Assembly: GCF_048593165.1 (NCBI RefSeq) | Contig: NZ_CP184271.1 | DNA: 64,000 nt | Direction: 5' to 3' (one strand) | From: Pectobacterium sp013449375 | GTDB taxonomy: Bacteria > Pseudomonadota > Gammaproteobacteria > Enterobacterales > Enterobacteriaceae | Part shown: positions 1-8,464 of the stretch, in pieces | How the letters are laid out: every line of letters begins with the position of its first letter | How positions within the stretch are numbered: position 1 is the first letter of the stretch | Notes under the pieces: model-generated | Databases searched by the model: none | Told to the model about the DNA's origin: nothing | What the model saw: the letters and a program-made list of their open reading frames with translations, nothing else | Program-made: the position numbers and the translations under genes

Positions 1-1194
1 ATGGAAATGACGCGCATCATCAAGGAGTACAACCAATCGCAGGATCAGGTTGAAGTGCGTGGGATCTTCACTGGCAATTACGATACAACCAAAGTGAAAG
101 CGGAAGCGGCCGCGAAAGCGGGCGATCCGCCAGCGCTGGTGATTATGTCGGCGAATTTCACTGCCGATCTGGTCATCAAAGATGAAATCCTGCCGATGGA
201 CGAGTTATTCAAATATGGCAATGAAAAAGCCACGCCTTTCCTGACCAAGAACTTCTGGCCTGCGCTGCATCAGAATGCGCAGGTAATGGGAGTGACTTAT
301 GCGATCCCGTTCCACAACTCGACGCCGATCCTCTATTACAACGAAGACATGCTGAAAAAGGCCGGCTTTAACGAACCGCCGAAAAATTGGGATGAAGTGG
401 TTGCTGTCGCGAAGAAACTGACTGACCCAGCGAAAGGGCAGTGGGGCATCATGATTCCGTCCACAAATGATGATTACGGCGGTTGGATGCTGTCTGCGCT
501 GACACGTGCCAACGGCGGGGCGTATTACAATGCCGATTATCCGGGCGAAGTGTATTACAACACGGCATCAACCAAAGGTGCGCTCCAGTTCTGGCGCGAT
601 TTAGTGTACCGCGACAAAGTAATGCCCGCTGGCGTACTGAATTCCAAACAGATCAGTGCCGCATTTTTCTCCGGCAAGCTGGGTATGACGATGCTGAGCA
701 CCGGCGCGCTGGGCTTTATGCGTGAAAACACCAAAGATTTCCAGCTTGGCGTGGCGATGATGCCGGAAAAAGAGCGCCGCGGCGTCACCATCGGCGGGGC
801 GAGTCTGGTGAGCTTCAAAGGGATTTCCGAAGCGCAGAAGAAAGCGGCCTGGCAATTCATGAACTATCTGGTCAGCCCGGAAGTGAGCGGAAACTGGAGC
901 CGTTTTACTGGCTACTTCGCCCCGCGCATGGCGGCCTACGATCTGCCAGAAATGAAGGACTATCTGGCGAAAGATCCGCGTGCGGCCATTGCGCTGTCAC
1001 AACTGCAATATGCCCATCCGTGGTACGCCACCTATGAAACGGTTGCGGTGCGCAAAGCGATGGAAAATCAGCTGGCGGCGCTGTTAAACGATCCGGCGAA
1101 AAAGGTCGATGACGCTGCTGCTGCTGCACAAAAAGAGGCGGATGGCATCATGAAGCCTTACGTGGATAAAACAGCGTTGCGAGACGTGAAATAA
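1..1194 (+). CDS. Sugar ABC transporter substrate-binding protein (family 1), N-terminus cut by window edge
   Basis: Periplasmic binding protein of the UgpB/MalE-like family 1 that would deliver an oligosaccharide to an ABC importer. The visible 397 residues show family features: a conserved NSTPILYYNEDML segment near residue 107, a tryptophan-rich hinge (PPKNWDEV) and the C-terminal FMNYLVSPEV helix. No signal peptide is seen and the frame is open at base 1, so the Met at base 1 is probably internal and about 40-50 residues lie outside the window. It converges on an alpha-galactosidase gene, so an alpha-galactoside such as raffinose or melibiose is a plausible ligand. That is inferred from the neighbour only; glycerol-phosphate or another sugar is possible. 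Confidence 0.85.
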   Translation: MEMTRIIKEYNQSQDQVEVRGIFTGNYDTTKVKAEAAAKAGDPPALVIMSANFTADLVIKDEILPMDELFKYGNEKATPFLTKNFWPALHQNAQVMGVTYAIPFHNSTPILYYNEDMLKKAGFNEPPKNWDEVVAVAKKLTDPAKGQWGIMIPSTNDDYGGWMLSALTRANGGAYYNADYPGEVYYNTASTKGALQFWRDLVYRDKVMPAGVLNSKQISAAFFSGKLGMTMLSTGALGFMRENTKDFQLGVAMMPEKERRGVTIGGASLVSFKGISEAQKKAAWQFMNYLVSPEVSGNWSRFTGYFAPRMAAYDLPEMKDYLAKDPRAAIALSQLQYAHPWYATYETVAVRKAMENQLAALLNDPAKKVDDAAAAAQKEADGIMKPYVDKTALRDVK

Positions 1195-1202
1195 GGATGT
1201 CC

Positions 1203-1229
1203 GCCCCGTTGATACTGGCGTAACGGGGC
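1203..1229. terminator. Hairpin between convergent genes
   Basis: An 8-bp perfect stem GCCCCGTT/AACGGGGC with an 11-nt loop lies just after the binding-protein stop and before the galactosidase stop on the other strand. Neither side has a strong T run, so it may be a weak bidirectional terminator or an mRNA 3'-end stabiliser. Confidence 0.5.
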
Positions 1230-1238
1230 AGGAAAAGG

Positions 1239-3383
1239 CTAGTTGCCTGCGCTTTCCGTCACCGCGGAAAGTGCGACCAGAATAGCGGTTTCCGGCGTCA
1301 GGACGGGAAGGGCAAGTCCTGCCTGCATCAGCCAGTCGCCAGAAACTACGATCGGCTGACGTAACCAGGGTGGAAGCTCACGCATGGTGCTGCCGCCTTC
1401 GCGCACCGTTTTGATTTCCGGGCTATCCAGCAGTGTGACTGCATAACGCGCGTCGGGCTGTAGGCCGGGGAAGCGCAGCGTACCCGCCAGCGAATAATTC
1501 GGCATACGCAACTGGGCTACCTGAAAAACGGCGTGCTGCCGATCGTGGCTGACCACGCCGGTGACCTGCGTAGTCTCGTCCGGCATATCGACTCGCCAAG
1601 TGGTGCCGTTGTGCAGCAGCGGGCGCAGCGTTTTATGCAACTGGATGTAGTGGCGGTAGCCTTCCAGTTCGTCGTTATCGGCCTTCACGGGATCCAGCTC
1701 GATGCCCATGTGGCCGAACAACGCGGTCAGCCCGCGAAAGGCGAGGGTATGCCGCCGATATGTAGCGTGGCAACGGGCATGTCCAATATGTTGCCCCATC
1801 ACCTCCGGCGGGAAGAAGTAGCTCATACCGCGCTGGATCGTCTGGCGCTCCAGCGCGTCGTTGTTATCTGACACCCAGAAACGCTGGGTGCGCTCCAGCA
1901 CGCCGTAATCGATACGGCCACCGCCGGACGCGCAGGACTCAAATTCGACATGGGGAAAACGCTGGCGCAAGGTATCGAGCAGGCGATAGAACTGTCGGGT
2001 TTGCGCATCGGCGGCCAGACGCCCTTCATGGCCGGGCTGCACCAGTTCGCGGTTCATATCCCATTTCACATAATCGATTGGGTGATCACCCAACAACCAG
2101 CTCAGTCGCTCCAGCAGGTAAGCGAAGGCGTCGGGCTGGTTTAAATTCAGCACGTACTGGTAGCGACCCGTTGGCTGCGCGTAGCCGGGCAATTGCAGCA
2201 CCCAGTCGGGGTGGGCGCGAAACAGGTCGGAATCGGGGTTGATCATCTCCGGCTCGACCCAAATGCCGAACTCCATCCCCAGTGCTTTGACATGCTCGAT
2301 GACGGGCATTAGCCCGTTCGGATACTTTTCTTCGTCCAGATACCAGTCGCCGAGCGCGGCTCGGTCGTGATGACGCCCACGGAACCAGCCGTCGTCGATA
2401 ATAAAGCGTTCCACGCCGACATCGGCGGCCTTGCTCGCCATCTGCATGATGTACTCAGGGGAGTGATCGAAATAGATCCCTTCCCACGTATTGAGGTGCA
2501 CCGGCCGCGGTTTATCACTGCAAAATTGGATCAGAGACTGGCGCAGGAAGGCGTGATAACGCTGGCTCATACCGTTCAAACCCGCATCGGAGAAGGCGGC
2601 GTAGACCCACGGCGTGGTGAGGGATTCCGACTGTGCCAGCGTGATTTCGCCCGGCAGATACAGGGCTTCCGCCTGCACGACGCGGCGCCCGTCCGTTTTG
2701 ATATCGGCACGCAGGCGGTGGTTGCCGCTCCAGCCTAAATGCACGCCCCAGACGGTGCCATGCTGCTCGTTGAATGCGGATTCGCCAAGGATAAACGCGG
2801 GAAAATACTCGTGGGAGCTTCTTCCTCGACGGCTTTCCTGAATAAAACCGCCGTGCTGCAATGTGAGGCGGTGAGTTTGAAACTCACGCAGCCAGCGGCC
2901 GTGAAACGCCATGACATCGCTCACCCGTTCCGGAATGGGCAGCGTAACGGCGAGGCGCTGTACTTGCCAGGCATCAGCGTGCAGGTTCTGTAGCGTGTGG
3001 CGCAGTTGCAGGACATCAGTTTGTGGATCCAGACGCAGTTCGCTGGTCAGGCGTAGTCCGGCTTGTGTATCCTCCGCCGTGATGATGAGCGTATTGTCCC
3101 GAACATCAGCCTGCGTCGTCGTGAAGATCGGTGCGGCGTCATAGCCCGAGCGATGCCCCTCAATGCCTGGTGAACCGAACTGACCACGTCCGTACTCCAT
3201 CGCCAGCGTCAGAGGAAGATCCACATCCAGACGACCGTTAGCAATGGGGCGTTGCAGCGACACGATATCCTCTGGAGAGAAACCGCGCAGCCGTGGCCCC
3301 CAGTAGAGAATTTCCGCTGCCGGCGTGCAGCGAACGATGATATCGCACTGCGTGCTGGTTAATTGAACAAGATCACGCACCAT
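1239..3383 (-). CDS. GH36 alpha-galactosidase
   Basis: Hydrolyses terminal alpha-1,6-galactosyl residues (melibiose, raffinose family), probably in the cytoplasm because no signal peptide is seen. The 714-residue length fits the GH36 RafA/AgaA type. Visible motifs are FIIDDGWF near residue 327, the nucleophile Asp442 in YVKWDMNRE, the CASGGGRIDYG loop and the acid/base region SDNNDALERQ near residue 505. The ATG at 3383 is preferred over an upstream in-frame TTG because GGGAG sits 8 nt before it. Two identical LacI-type operators lie just upstream and the regulator gene follows on the same strand. The exact natural substrate is not shown by the sequence. Confidence 0.92.
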   Translation of the reverse strand: MVRDLVQLTSTQCDIIVRCTPAAEILYWGPRLRGFSPEDIVSLQRPIANGRLDVDLPLTLAMEYGRGQFGSPGIEGHRSGYDAAPIFTTTQADVRDNTLIITAEDTQAGLRLTSELRLDPQTDVLQLRHTLQNLHADAWQVQRLAVTLPIPERVSDVMAFHGRWLREFQTHRLTLQHGGFIQESRRGRSSHEYFPAFILGESAFNEQHGTVWGVHLGWSGNHRLRADIKTDGRRVVQAEALYLPGEITLAQSESLTTPWVYAAFSDAGLNGMSQRYHAFLRQSLIQFCSDKPRPVHLNTWEGIYFDHSPEYIMQMASKAADVGVERFIIDDGWFRGRHHDRAALGDWYLDEEKYPNGLMPVIEHVKALGMEFGIWVEPEMINPDSDLFRAHPDWVLQLPGYAQPTGRYQYVLNLNQPDAFAYLLERLSWLLGDHPIDYVKWDMNRELVQPGHEGRLAADAQTRQFYRLLDTLRQRFPHVEFESCASGGGRIDYGVLERTQRFWVSDNNDALERQTIQRGMSYFFPPEVMGQHIGHARCHATYRRHTLAFRGLTALFGHMGIELDPVKADNDELEGYRHYIQLHKTLRPLLHNGTTWRVDMPDETTQVTGVVSHDRQHAVFQVAQLRMPNYSLAGTLRFPGLQPDARYAVTLLDSPEIKTVREGGSTMRELPPWLRQPIVVSGDWLMQAGLALPVLTPETAILVALSAVTESAGN

Positions 3384-3429
3384 AATGAAGGCTCCCAATT
3401 ACGATCCGAATAATGTCTCTTAGTGAAAG

Positions 3430-3464
3430 CTTAAACGTTTAAGTCATCAACTTAAACGTTTAAG
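3430..3464. promoter_or_regulatory. Twin LacI-family operators
   Basis: The 14-bp perfect palindrome CTTAAACGTTTAAG occurs at 3430-3443 and again at 3451-3464. The copies are 21 bp apart, two helical turns, so dimers would bind the same face. The central CG and symmetry are typical of LacI-family sites. They lie 47-81 bp upstream of the galactosidase ATG, and the neighbouring LacI-type protein is the obvious candidate to bind them. Confidence 0.85.
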
Positions 3465-3598
3465 GAATGTGATTTTGTTAAAATAATTGTTAAGAAAGAG
3501 AAGAAGGTAACGATGACGATGTGAAGAACATCTCACTGGCGGCTGGCCTCAATAAACTAACTGATGCCTTTATAAAACGTGGAAGGGGACGAAATAGA

Positions 3599-4603
3599 TT
3601 AGGCAGGAAAGCTCGTCTGGCCAATGCGTAACGTCGGCTGCCATAACACCTGCAAATTTTCTACGATTTCGCCTGCGATAAGCGCCTGCGTCATGCTGGC
3701 AATCTGTTCACCAACCTGCTCGCGCGTGGCCTGTTCTATCGCCGTCACGTTGAGGTCAGTCAGGCTATCCTGCGGCAGACCGTCATACATCACTAACGCG
3801 ATAGGGTGTGAACCAGAAAGCCGCCCCGCCTGCTGTAATGCGGCGACAGCGCCGTCACCGTGGACGTTGCCATCGATCACTAGCGCGGTGGGCGGTTCAG
3901 GCAGCGCCAGAAGGTCGATCATGGCCTGATATCCCGCGCGGCGCGTGGGGCTGACATAACGCAGATAGGTTTCGTGAAACGGCAGGCTGTGGTGTTGCAG
4001 TGCATCGCGATAGCCCTGACGACGCTGCATGATGAACGCCTGCGGATGATCTTCACTTAACATGGCGATACGACGGTGGCCGAGCGCGATCAGGTGTTCG
4101 GTCGCCAGCGCCATGCCCGCACGGTTGTCAAAGTCGAACCAGGCGTAAGGGTGGGGGAGCTGGCTGCGCCCCAGCGCCAGAAAAGGCGCGTTGTGGCGTT
4201 GCAGTAACGCCAGCCGCGCGTCCTGTTCACACGTATGCGCTACAATCAGCGCATCAATACGGTGGCTGGCGATCAGCCGGGCGGCGCCCTGGCAGGCGTC
4301 TTGCTCATCTGCCAGCAGGAGAAAATCGACCTCGTGCCGTGCCAGTTTGTGGCTGATCGCACCAATCATCTCAAAAAAGATATCGTTACTCAGGGAAGCC
4401 GCGTAGGGATAGACCAGTCCGACGGCGTTGCTTTTACCCATTTTCAGGCGACGCGCGTGGGTATTGGGACGATAGCCGATACGTTCTGCTTCTTCCTGAA
4501 TACGCTGGCGCGTGGCGTCGGAGATATCCCGATGACCGTTCAGCGCACGGCTCACCGCTGCTACGGACAAATCTAGGTTATTCGCGATTGTTTTTAACGA
4601 CAT
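3599..4603 (-). CDS. LacI/GalR-family transcriptional regulator
   Basis: A 334-residue repressor. Residues 1-50 form the LacI helix-turn-helix (SLKTIANNLDLSVAAVSRAL) with the hinge helix ending near RRLKMGKS. The rest is the periplasmic-binding-like sensor domain, including the VIDGNVHGDG segment. The ATG at 4603 is chosen over a GTG one codon upstream because AGGAG is spaced 6 nt from the ATG. It lies directly upstream of the galactosidase with the two CTTAAACGTTTAAG operators between the genes, so it probably represses the galactoside genes and releases DNA on binding a galactoside or derivative. The effector is an inference. Confidence 0.9.
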   Translation of the reverse strand: MSLKTIANNLDLSVAAVSRALNGHRDISDATRQRIQEEAERIGYRPNTHARRLKMGKSNAVGLVYPYAASLSNDIFFEMIGAISHKLARHEVDFLLLADEQDACQGAARLIASHRIDALIVAHTCEQDARLALLQRHNAPFLALGRSQLPHPYAWFDFDNRAGMALATEHLIALGHRRIAMLSEDHPQAFIMQRRQGYRDALQHHSLPFHETYLRYVSPTRRAGYQAMIDLLALPEPPTALVIDGNVHGDGAVAALQQAGRLSGSHPIALVMYDGLPQDSLTDLNVTAIEQATREQVGEQIASMTQALIAGEIVENLQVLWQPTLRIGQTSFPA

Positions 4604-4646
4604 CACCCTCTCCTGACGTGAATGCCTGGCTAGCGGGAAAACCGAA

Positions 4647-5255
4647 TTATAGCAACCACCCTTTGGCTTTGGCGTCTTCCAGATGCTGCTTCAGGTAGTG
4701 CCACAGTTCTGGGTTGATATCGGCGATGAACTCGGCGCGTTCAATAACCTGTTCCAGACGGATGCCGTTTTCTACCCAGCTTTGTCCGCCGTTGTACAAA
4801 TTCATCAGCATTGGCATGACGCGGTCGAGCACCATAGCAAATTGGGCGCTGGGCGTTTCATTGGCTTCGTACTCTTCCCACAGATCGTGGAATTGCTGGC
4901 GCTGTGGCTCTGGCAACAAGCCAAAAATGCGGGCGGCGGCAGCGACTTCCTGATCGTGAATTGCCAGACGAGCGGAAAGGTCGTAAACGATCACATCGCC
5001 CGCATCGATTTCGACGATGTCGTGGATCAGCGCCATTTGGATCACGCGTTGGATGTCTACGTCTTCACCTGCATAAGGTGCCAGCGCCATCGCGGCGACG
5101 GCAAAATGCCAGCTGTGCTCGGCAGAATCTTCGTGACGTTCGCTGCCGATAATCTTGGTGCGGCGCTGCACATTTTTTAATTTATCGATTTCTATCAGAA
5201 AGCCGAAAACATCGGTCATGGAGCCGAAATCCAGCGTGGATGAGGAAGATGACAT
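4647..5255 (-). CDS. HD-domain phosphohydrolase, HDDC2/YfbR-like 5'-deoxynucleotidase
   Basis: A 202-residue single-domain HD hydrolase. The metal-binding set is visible: His47 in SAEHSWH, the His78-Asp79 pair in LIHDIVEID, with Glu82 and Asp84 nearby, and a distal Asp near 143 (MVLDRVMP). Relatives remove the 5'-phosphate from deoxynucleoside monophosphates. The sequence resembles the eukaryotic HDDC2 branch more than E. coli YfbR, so no gene symbol is given. The ATG at 5255 starts a low-complexity serine run; Met13 is an alternative start. It is transcribed away from trhA and ends 43 bp before the LacI gene on the same strand. Confidence 0.75.
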   Translation of the reverse strand: MSSSSSTLDFGSMTDVFGFLIEIDKLKNVQRRTKIIGSERHEDSAEHSWHFAVAAMALAPYAGEDVDIQRVIQMALIHDIVEIDAGDVIVYDLSARLAIHDQEVAAAARIFGLLPEPQRQQFHDLWEEYEANETPSAQFAMVLDRVMPMLMNLYNGGQSWVENGIRLEQVIERAEFIADINPELWHYLKQHLEDAKAKGWLL

Positions 5256-5640
5256 GAAACGTTTACCTCTTGCAGTGAAAATGACAAAAAGGTGCTGTGA
5301 GCGTCAAAACCGGATGAGCGTGAATGCGGATAATCGGTAAAAACGGCAGAGCCCTTCAAAAAACAGGGAGATATCGAGGCCGATCATTGTAGGGGATGTT
5401 GCCCGGGATTGACATGCATGATTACACGTTAAGTCAGAGATAAAGTGGGATGATAATTATTTTAGCTTACACGTGTACACTGAAACTATTCTCAGTTACT
5501 CTGCTCAAAGGTTAAACACCTACGCCTGCGTCCCCGGCATGAAATCGTGCGGGGGAAAGCGGATCACGTCAGCGCATGACGTTGTGAAGTGTGTGATGTT
5601 GTGAAATATGTACTGTTGCCGAATACAGTGGAATCTATTG
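5256..5640. other. Intergenic region between divergent HD hydrolase and trhA
   Basis: 385 bp with no credible gene. It is AT-rich towards trhA and contains the FabR-like palindrome listed separately. A TTGACA at 5409-5414 has no acceptable -10 at the right distance. TTACACGT occurs twice, at 5422-5429 and 5467-5474. Confidence 0.6.
5464..5481. promoter_or_regulatory. FabR-like operator upstream of trhA
   Basis: AGCTTACACGTGTACACT resembles the FabR operator of the unsaturated fatty acid genes fabA and fabB (AGCGTACACGTGTTAGCT, from memory), sharing the TACACGTGT core. In E. coli yqfA (trhA) is reported as a FabR target, so the position upstream of trhA fits. The resemblance was judged by eye. 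Confidence 0.5.
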
Positions 5641-6288
5641 ATGTCAAAAAATACACAGATGCCGGATTACTCTCTGGCAGAGGAAATTGCGAACAGCATC
5701 AGCCATGGAATCGGTGTGATTTTCGGGATTGTGGGTCTGGTCTTGTTGCTGGTTCAGGCGGTCAACAATGACGCCAGCAGCGTGGCGATTACCAGCTACA
5801 GCCTCTATGGCGGCAGCATTATCCTGCTATTTTTGGCATCGACGTTGTATCACGCGATTCCGTCTCAGCGTATTAAGCCGTGGCTGAAGAAATTCGACCA
5901 CTGTGCCATCTATCTGTTGATTGCCGGAACCTATACGCCGTTTTTGTTGGTGGGGCTGGATTCACCGCTGGCGCATGGTCTGATGGTCGTTATCTGGAGT
6001 ATGGCGCTGCTGGGGGTGGTTTTCAAACTGGCATTTGCCCACCGTTTTGAAGTGCTGTCGTTGATTACCTATCTGGTGATGGGCTGGCTATCGCTGGTGG
6101 TGATTTATCAGATGGTGATGAAGCTAGCGGCAGGGAGCGTGACGCTGCTGGCGGTGGGCGGCGTGGTGTACACGCTGGGGGTGATATTCTATGCCTGCAA
6201 ACGCATTCCCTATAATCACGCGATTTGGCACGGGTTTGTATTGGGCGGGAGCGTCTGCCACTTTCTGGCGATTTATCTTTATATTTAA
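5641..6288 (+). CDS. trhA: TrhA/YqfA, hemolysin III family membrane protein
   Basis: A 215-residue seven-helix membrane protein of the PAQR/hemolysin III family, nearly collinear with E. coli YqfA. Conserved histidines and acids typical of the family are visible in STLYHA, KKFDHCAIY and the C-terminal HAIWHGFVLGGSVCHF. Recent work on the family links it to membrane energetics and lipid homeostasis rather than haemolysis. The ATG at 5641 is chosen because the following segment (YSLAEEIANS) aligns with the E. coli N-terminus; an upstream ATG at 5608 would add 11 atypical residues. The FabR-like site upstream suggests coupling to unsaturated fatty acid synthesis. Confidence 0.93.
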   Translation: MSKNTQMPDYSLAEEIANSISHGIGVIFGIVGLVLLLVQAVNNDASSVAITSYSLYGGSIILLFLASTLYHAIPSQRIKPWLKKFDHCAIYLLIAGTYTPFLLVGLDSPLAHGLMVVIWSMALLGVVFKLAFAHRFEVLSLITYLVMGWLSLVVIYQMVMKLAAGSVTLLAVGGVVYTLGVIFYACKRIPYNHAIWHGFVLGGSVCHFLAIYLYI

Positions 6289-6319
6289 CCTTACATGATT
6301 GCCATCAACGTACGGCTTG

Positions 6320-6424
6320 CAGTGATAATGGGTAGATCGTAAAGACGCTGTGAATACCTCCCTGTACGCTCGAGCCGCGACATCCCTGTCGCGGACGCTT
6401 TACTCTTCTATCCCATTATCACTG
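6320..6424. repeat. About 105-bp palindromic (MITE/ERIC-like) intergenic element
   Basis: The ends are inverted copies: CAGTGATAATGGGTAGA at 6320-6336 and, inverted, TCTATCCCATTATCACTG at 6407-6424, differing by one base. Further in, GTAAAG-containing arms also match in inverted order. The centre is a perfect hairpin CCGCGACA-TCCC-TGTCGCGG at 6375-6394. The whole unit can fold into one long cruciform. No coding potential is seen. It lies between the convergent trhA and ygfZ, where it could also act as a terminator. Confidence 0.75.
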
Positions 6425-6478
6425 TTATCGTTCTGAGAAGAAATTTGCCATCTTTATGATGTGGCTTAACGTGTCGAA

Positions 6479-7501
6479 TTAATCCGTTATTTCATACGGC
6501 AGAGGCTGAACGGTGAGCTGGCTGTCGGCATCTTCACGTACGCGCAGGACGTTCTCTGCGGTGAGATCGTTATTCAGCACCGCCTGTACCCACACCTCGC
6601 CGTTCTGCAATTGGCTGGCTGCCAACACTGTACCGGTACGGCGCCAGTTCTCACCGAGCTGCAATTCGAGATCGTCCCCTGCTTGCGGCACCTTATTTGC
6701 CTTGCCTGCCAGCCAGTAAAGCGCACGCTTGTTTGCCCCACGATATTTTGCCCGAGCGACCATTTCCTGGCCGGTATAGCATCCTTTGCTGAAGCTAATC
6801 CCATTTAATGCCTGTAAATTAGTCGCTTGTGGGATGAACTGCGCACTGTTTGTGCTCTCAATGATGGGCTGACCTGCTTCGATATCCAGCGTCAGCCACT
6901 GGCGGCTGTCGTTCAGACTGACGTTATCGCCGAGCTGCTCAAGCAGTGCAGCGTTTTGCTCAGGTGACAGCACCAGCAGGAAGCGTTCTGCGGGATAGGC
7001 AAAATGCAGTAAGGTTGCTCCTTCATGCTGCACTACAGGGTGATCGGCGTCTGGCAACTGGCTAAAGGCAGAAGCCAGCAGTTCGCGGATGCCCGCCCCT
7101 GCGGCGCCCAGCAGTACGGCGTTGTCGTCTGGTGCGATCGTGGTTTTTGAGAAAACGGCGTATTTTTTCAGTTCGCTAAGCTGGGCGTCGCGTAGGTTAC
7201 GACGTTCAATGAAAGCAAAGCCTTCGCCGCGATGGAACAGGCGTAGATTGCTCCACATTTTCCCTTTCGCGTCGCAGTGGGCGCAAAGGACGTGCTGGTC
7301 GTCAGCAAGCGCGTTGACATCCGCGGTGACCTGTCCCTGGAGATATTTGACGGTATCCGGCCCGACCATCGTGGCCAGCGCCCAGTCATCCAACGAGATG
7401 AGCGTGGCGGTCAGTTGGGTACAAGCCAATGGGGGTTGTGATGCAAAAGGAAGCTGATGAGCCTTATGTTCGTTAACCATAGCCGTATGTTCGTTAACCA
7501 T
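6479..7501 (-). CDS. ygfZ: YgfZ, folate-binding tRNA-modification/Fe-S assembly protein
   Basis: Folate-dependent protein of the GcvT-like fold that assists MiaB-type Fe-S enzymes and tRNA modification. The signature KGCYTGQEMVARAKYRG with its conserved Cys is present about 100 residues from the C-terminus, and the whole protein matches E. coli YgfZ. The start is ambiguous because a 21-bp duplication gives two MVNEH starts at 7501 and 7480. The ATG at 7501 is chosen since AGGA precedes it by 9 nt, giving 340 residues against 326 in E. coli. The N-terminus is therefore longer than usual. It is divergent from sdhE, as in E. coli. Confidence 0.93.
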   Translation of the reverse strand: MVNEHTAMVNEHKAHQLPFASQPPLACTQLTATLISLDDWALATMVGPDTVKYLQGQVTADVNALADDQHVLCAHCDAKGKMWSNLRLFHRGEGFAFIERRNLRDAQLSELKKYAVFSKTTIAPDDNAVLLGAAGAGIRELLASAFSQLPDADHPVVQHEGATLLHFAYPAERFLLVLSPEQNAALLEQLGDNVSLNDSRQWLTLDIEAGQPIIESTNSAQFIPQATNLQALNGISFSKGCYTGQEMVARAKYRGANKRALYWLAGKANKVPQAGDDLELQLGENWRRTGTVLAASQLQNGEVWVQAVLNNDLTAENVLRVREDADSQLTVQPLPYEITD

Positions 7502-7502
7502 A
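7465..7502. repeat. 21-bp tandem duplication over the ygfZ start
   Basis: TATGTTCGTTAACCATA is present at 7465-7481 and again at 7486-7502, exactly 21 bp apart. On the ygfZ strand this doubles the start codon and first codons (MVNEHTA then MVNEHKA) in frame, giving two possible initiation sites. Confidence 0.85.
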
Positions 7503-7736
7503 TAGTACAATCCTACGCGAAGGGCGATACCCGAATGGCTTAATGGTAAAAGAGCGCTCAGGGTTTGCAAGGGGTTATTCACGCAGCGTTATTGTATTGC
7601 ACATCCTGATACCGATCGGCGCGCCCGTCGCGGTGTTTGTCGGTAAATTATGTCAAAATGTTACTATTAGTTGATGCCCGCTACCGGAATCGGAGTACAC
7701 TAGCGGCACGTTGCGATAACAAGGTGGACATGAAAC

Positions 7737-8003
7737 ATGGAAATCGATAATAAATCACGCATTCATTGGGCATGCCGCCGTGGTATGCGCGAACTGGATA
7801 TCGCGATCATGCCGTTTTTCGAGCATGACTATGACACACTTAGTGACAGCGATAAGCGCACGTTTGTACGCCTGTTACAAAGCGACGATCCCGATTTATT
7901 CAACTGGCTGATGAATCACGGTGAGCCGAAAGACGGAGAGCTGAAACGCATGATTTCTCTTATTCAGACGCGAAATAAAGATCGTGGCCCAGTGGCGATG
8001 TGA
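7737..8003 (+). CDS. sdhE: SdhE, FAD assembly factor for succinate dehydrogenase
   Basis: An 88-residue cytoplasmic protein that promotes covalent attachment of FAD to SdhA and FrdA. The diagnostic RGMRELD motif is at residues 15-21, and the length is the usual one for the family. The ATG lies after a modest AAGGTGGAC ribosome-binding region. It overlaps cptA by 20 bp and is divergent from ygfZ, the same order as in E. coli and Serratia. Confidence 0.97.
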   Translation: MEIDNKSRIHWACRRGMRELDIAIMPFFEHDYDTLSDSDKRTFVRLLQSDDPDLFNWLMNHGEPKDGELKRMISLIQTRNKDRGPVAM

Positions 8004-8397
8004 CCTTCGCATTTCCTGGCGTATGCAACTGCTGTCATTGGTTGTGCATGGCCTATTAGTATTGTTCATTCTTCTGGCGCCGTGGCCGGACGGCTATGCA
8101 TGGCTGTGGCTGTGCCTGGTCACGATGGTGATGTTCGGTTTTATCCGTAGCCAAAGGAATATTAAATCCCGACAGGGGGAAATCGTTCTGCTTAGCGAAA
8201 CGACCCTGAACTGGCGGCAGCAGGAATGGCAGATCGTTAAACGACCGTGGTTGCTGAAAAATGGCGTGTTGCTGTCATTGCAGGCCGTTAACGGTAAAGA
8301 CAGACAACAGCTTTGGCTGGCATCGGACAGCATGGGCGATGACGAGTGGCGTCACCTGCGTCAGCTTCTTTTGCAGCAGAAAAACTGGGCGAGATAG
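7984..8397 (+). CDS. cptA: CptA/YgfX inner-membrane protein
   Basis: A 137-residue membrane protein encoded with sdhE. Two hydrophobic helices span roughly residues 15-53, followed by a soluble C-terminal part with the conserved RSQRNIKSRQGEI and WRHLRQLLLQQ segments, closely matching E. coli YgfX. The start is a GTG at 7984 inside the end of sdhE, matching the GTG start I recall for the homologue. The 20-bp overlap implies translational coupling. YgfX has been described as a toxin-like partner affecting cytoskeletal proteins in E. coli; in Serratia it acts with SdhE. Which role applies here is not visible. Confidence 0.93.
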   Translation: MAQWRCDLRISWRMQLLSLVVHGLLVLFILLAPWPDGYAWLWLCLVTMVMFGFIRSQRNIKSRQGEIVLLSETTLNWRQQEWQIVKRPWLLKNGVLLSLQAVNGKDRQQLWLASDSMGDDEWRHLRQLLLQQKNWAR

Positions 8398-8421
8398 CGG
8401 TGCGTTGGAAAGGTTCTTATT

Positions 8422-8438
8422 CGGTCACTGTGTGACCG
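8422..8438 (+). terminator. Possible terminator after cptA
   Basis: CGGTCAC-TGT-GTGACCG forms a 7-bp stem with a 3-nt loop, followed by TGCTTTAAAATT. It separates cptA from rlmF. The T run is short, so termination may be partial. Confidence 0.45.
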
Positions 8439-8464
8439 TGCTTTAAAATTGATTGGATATACTG

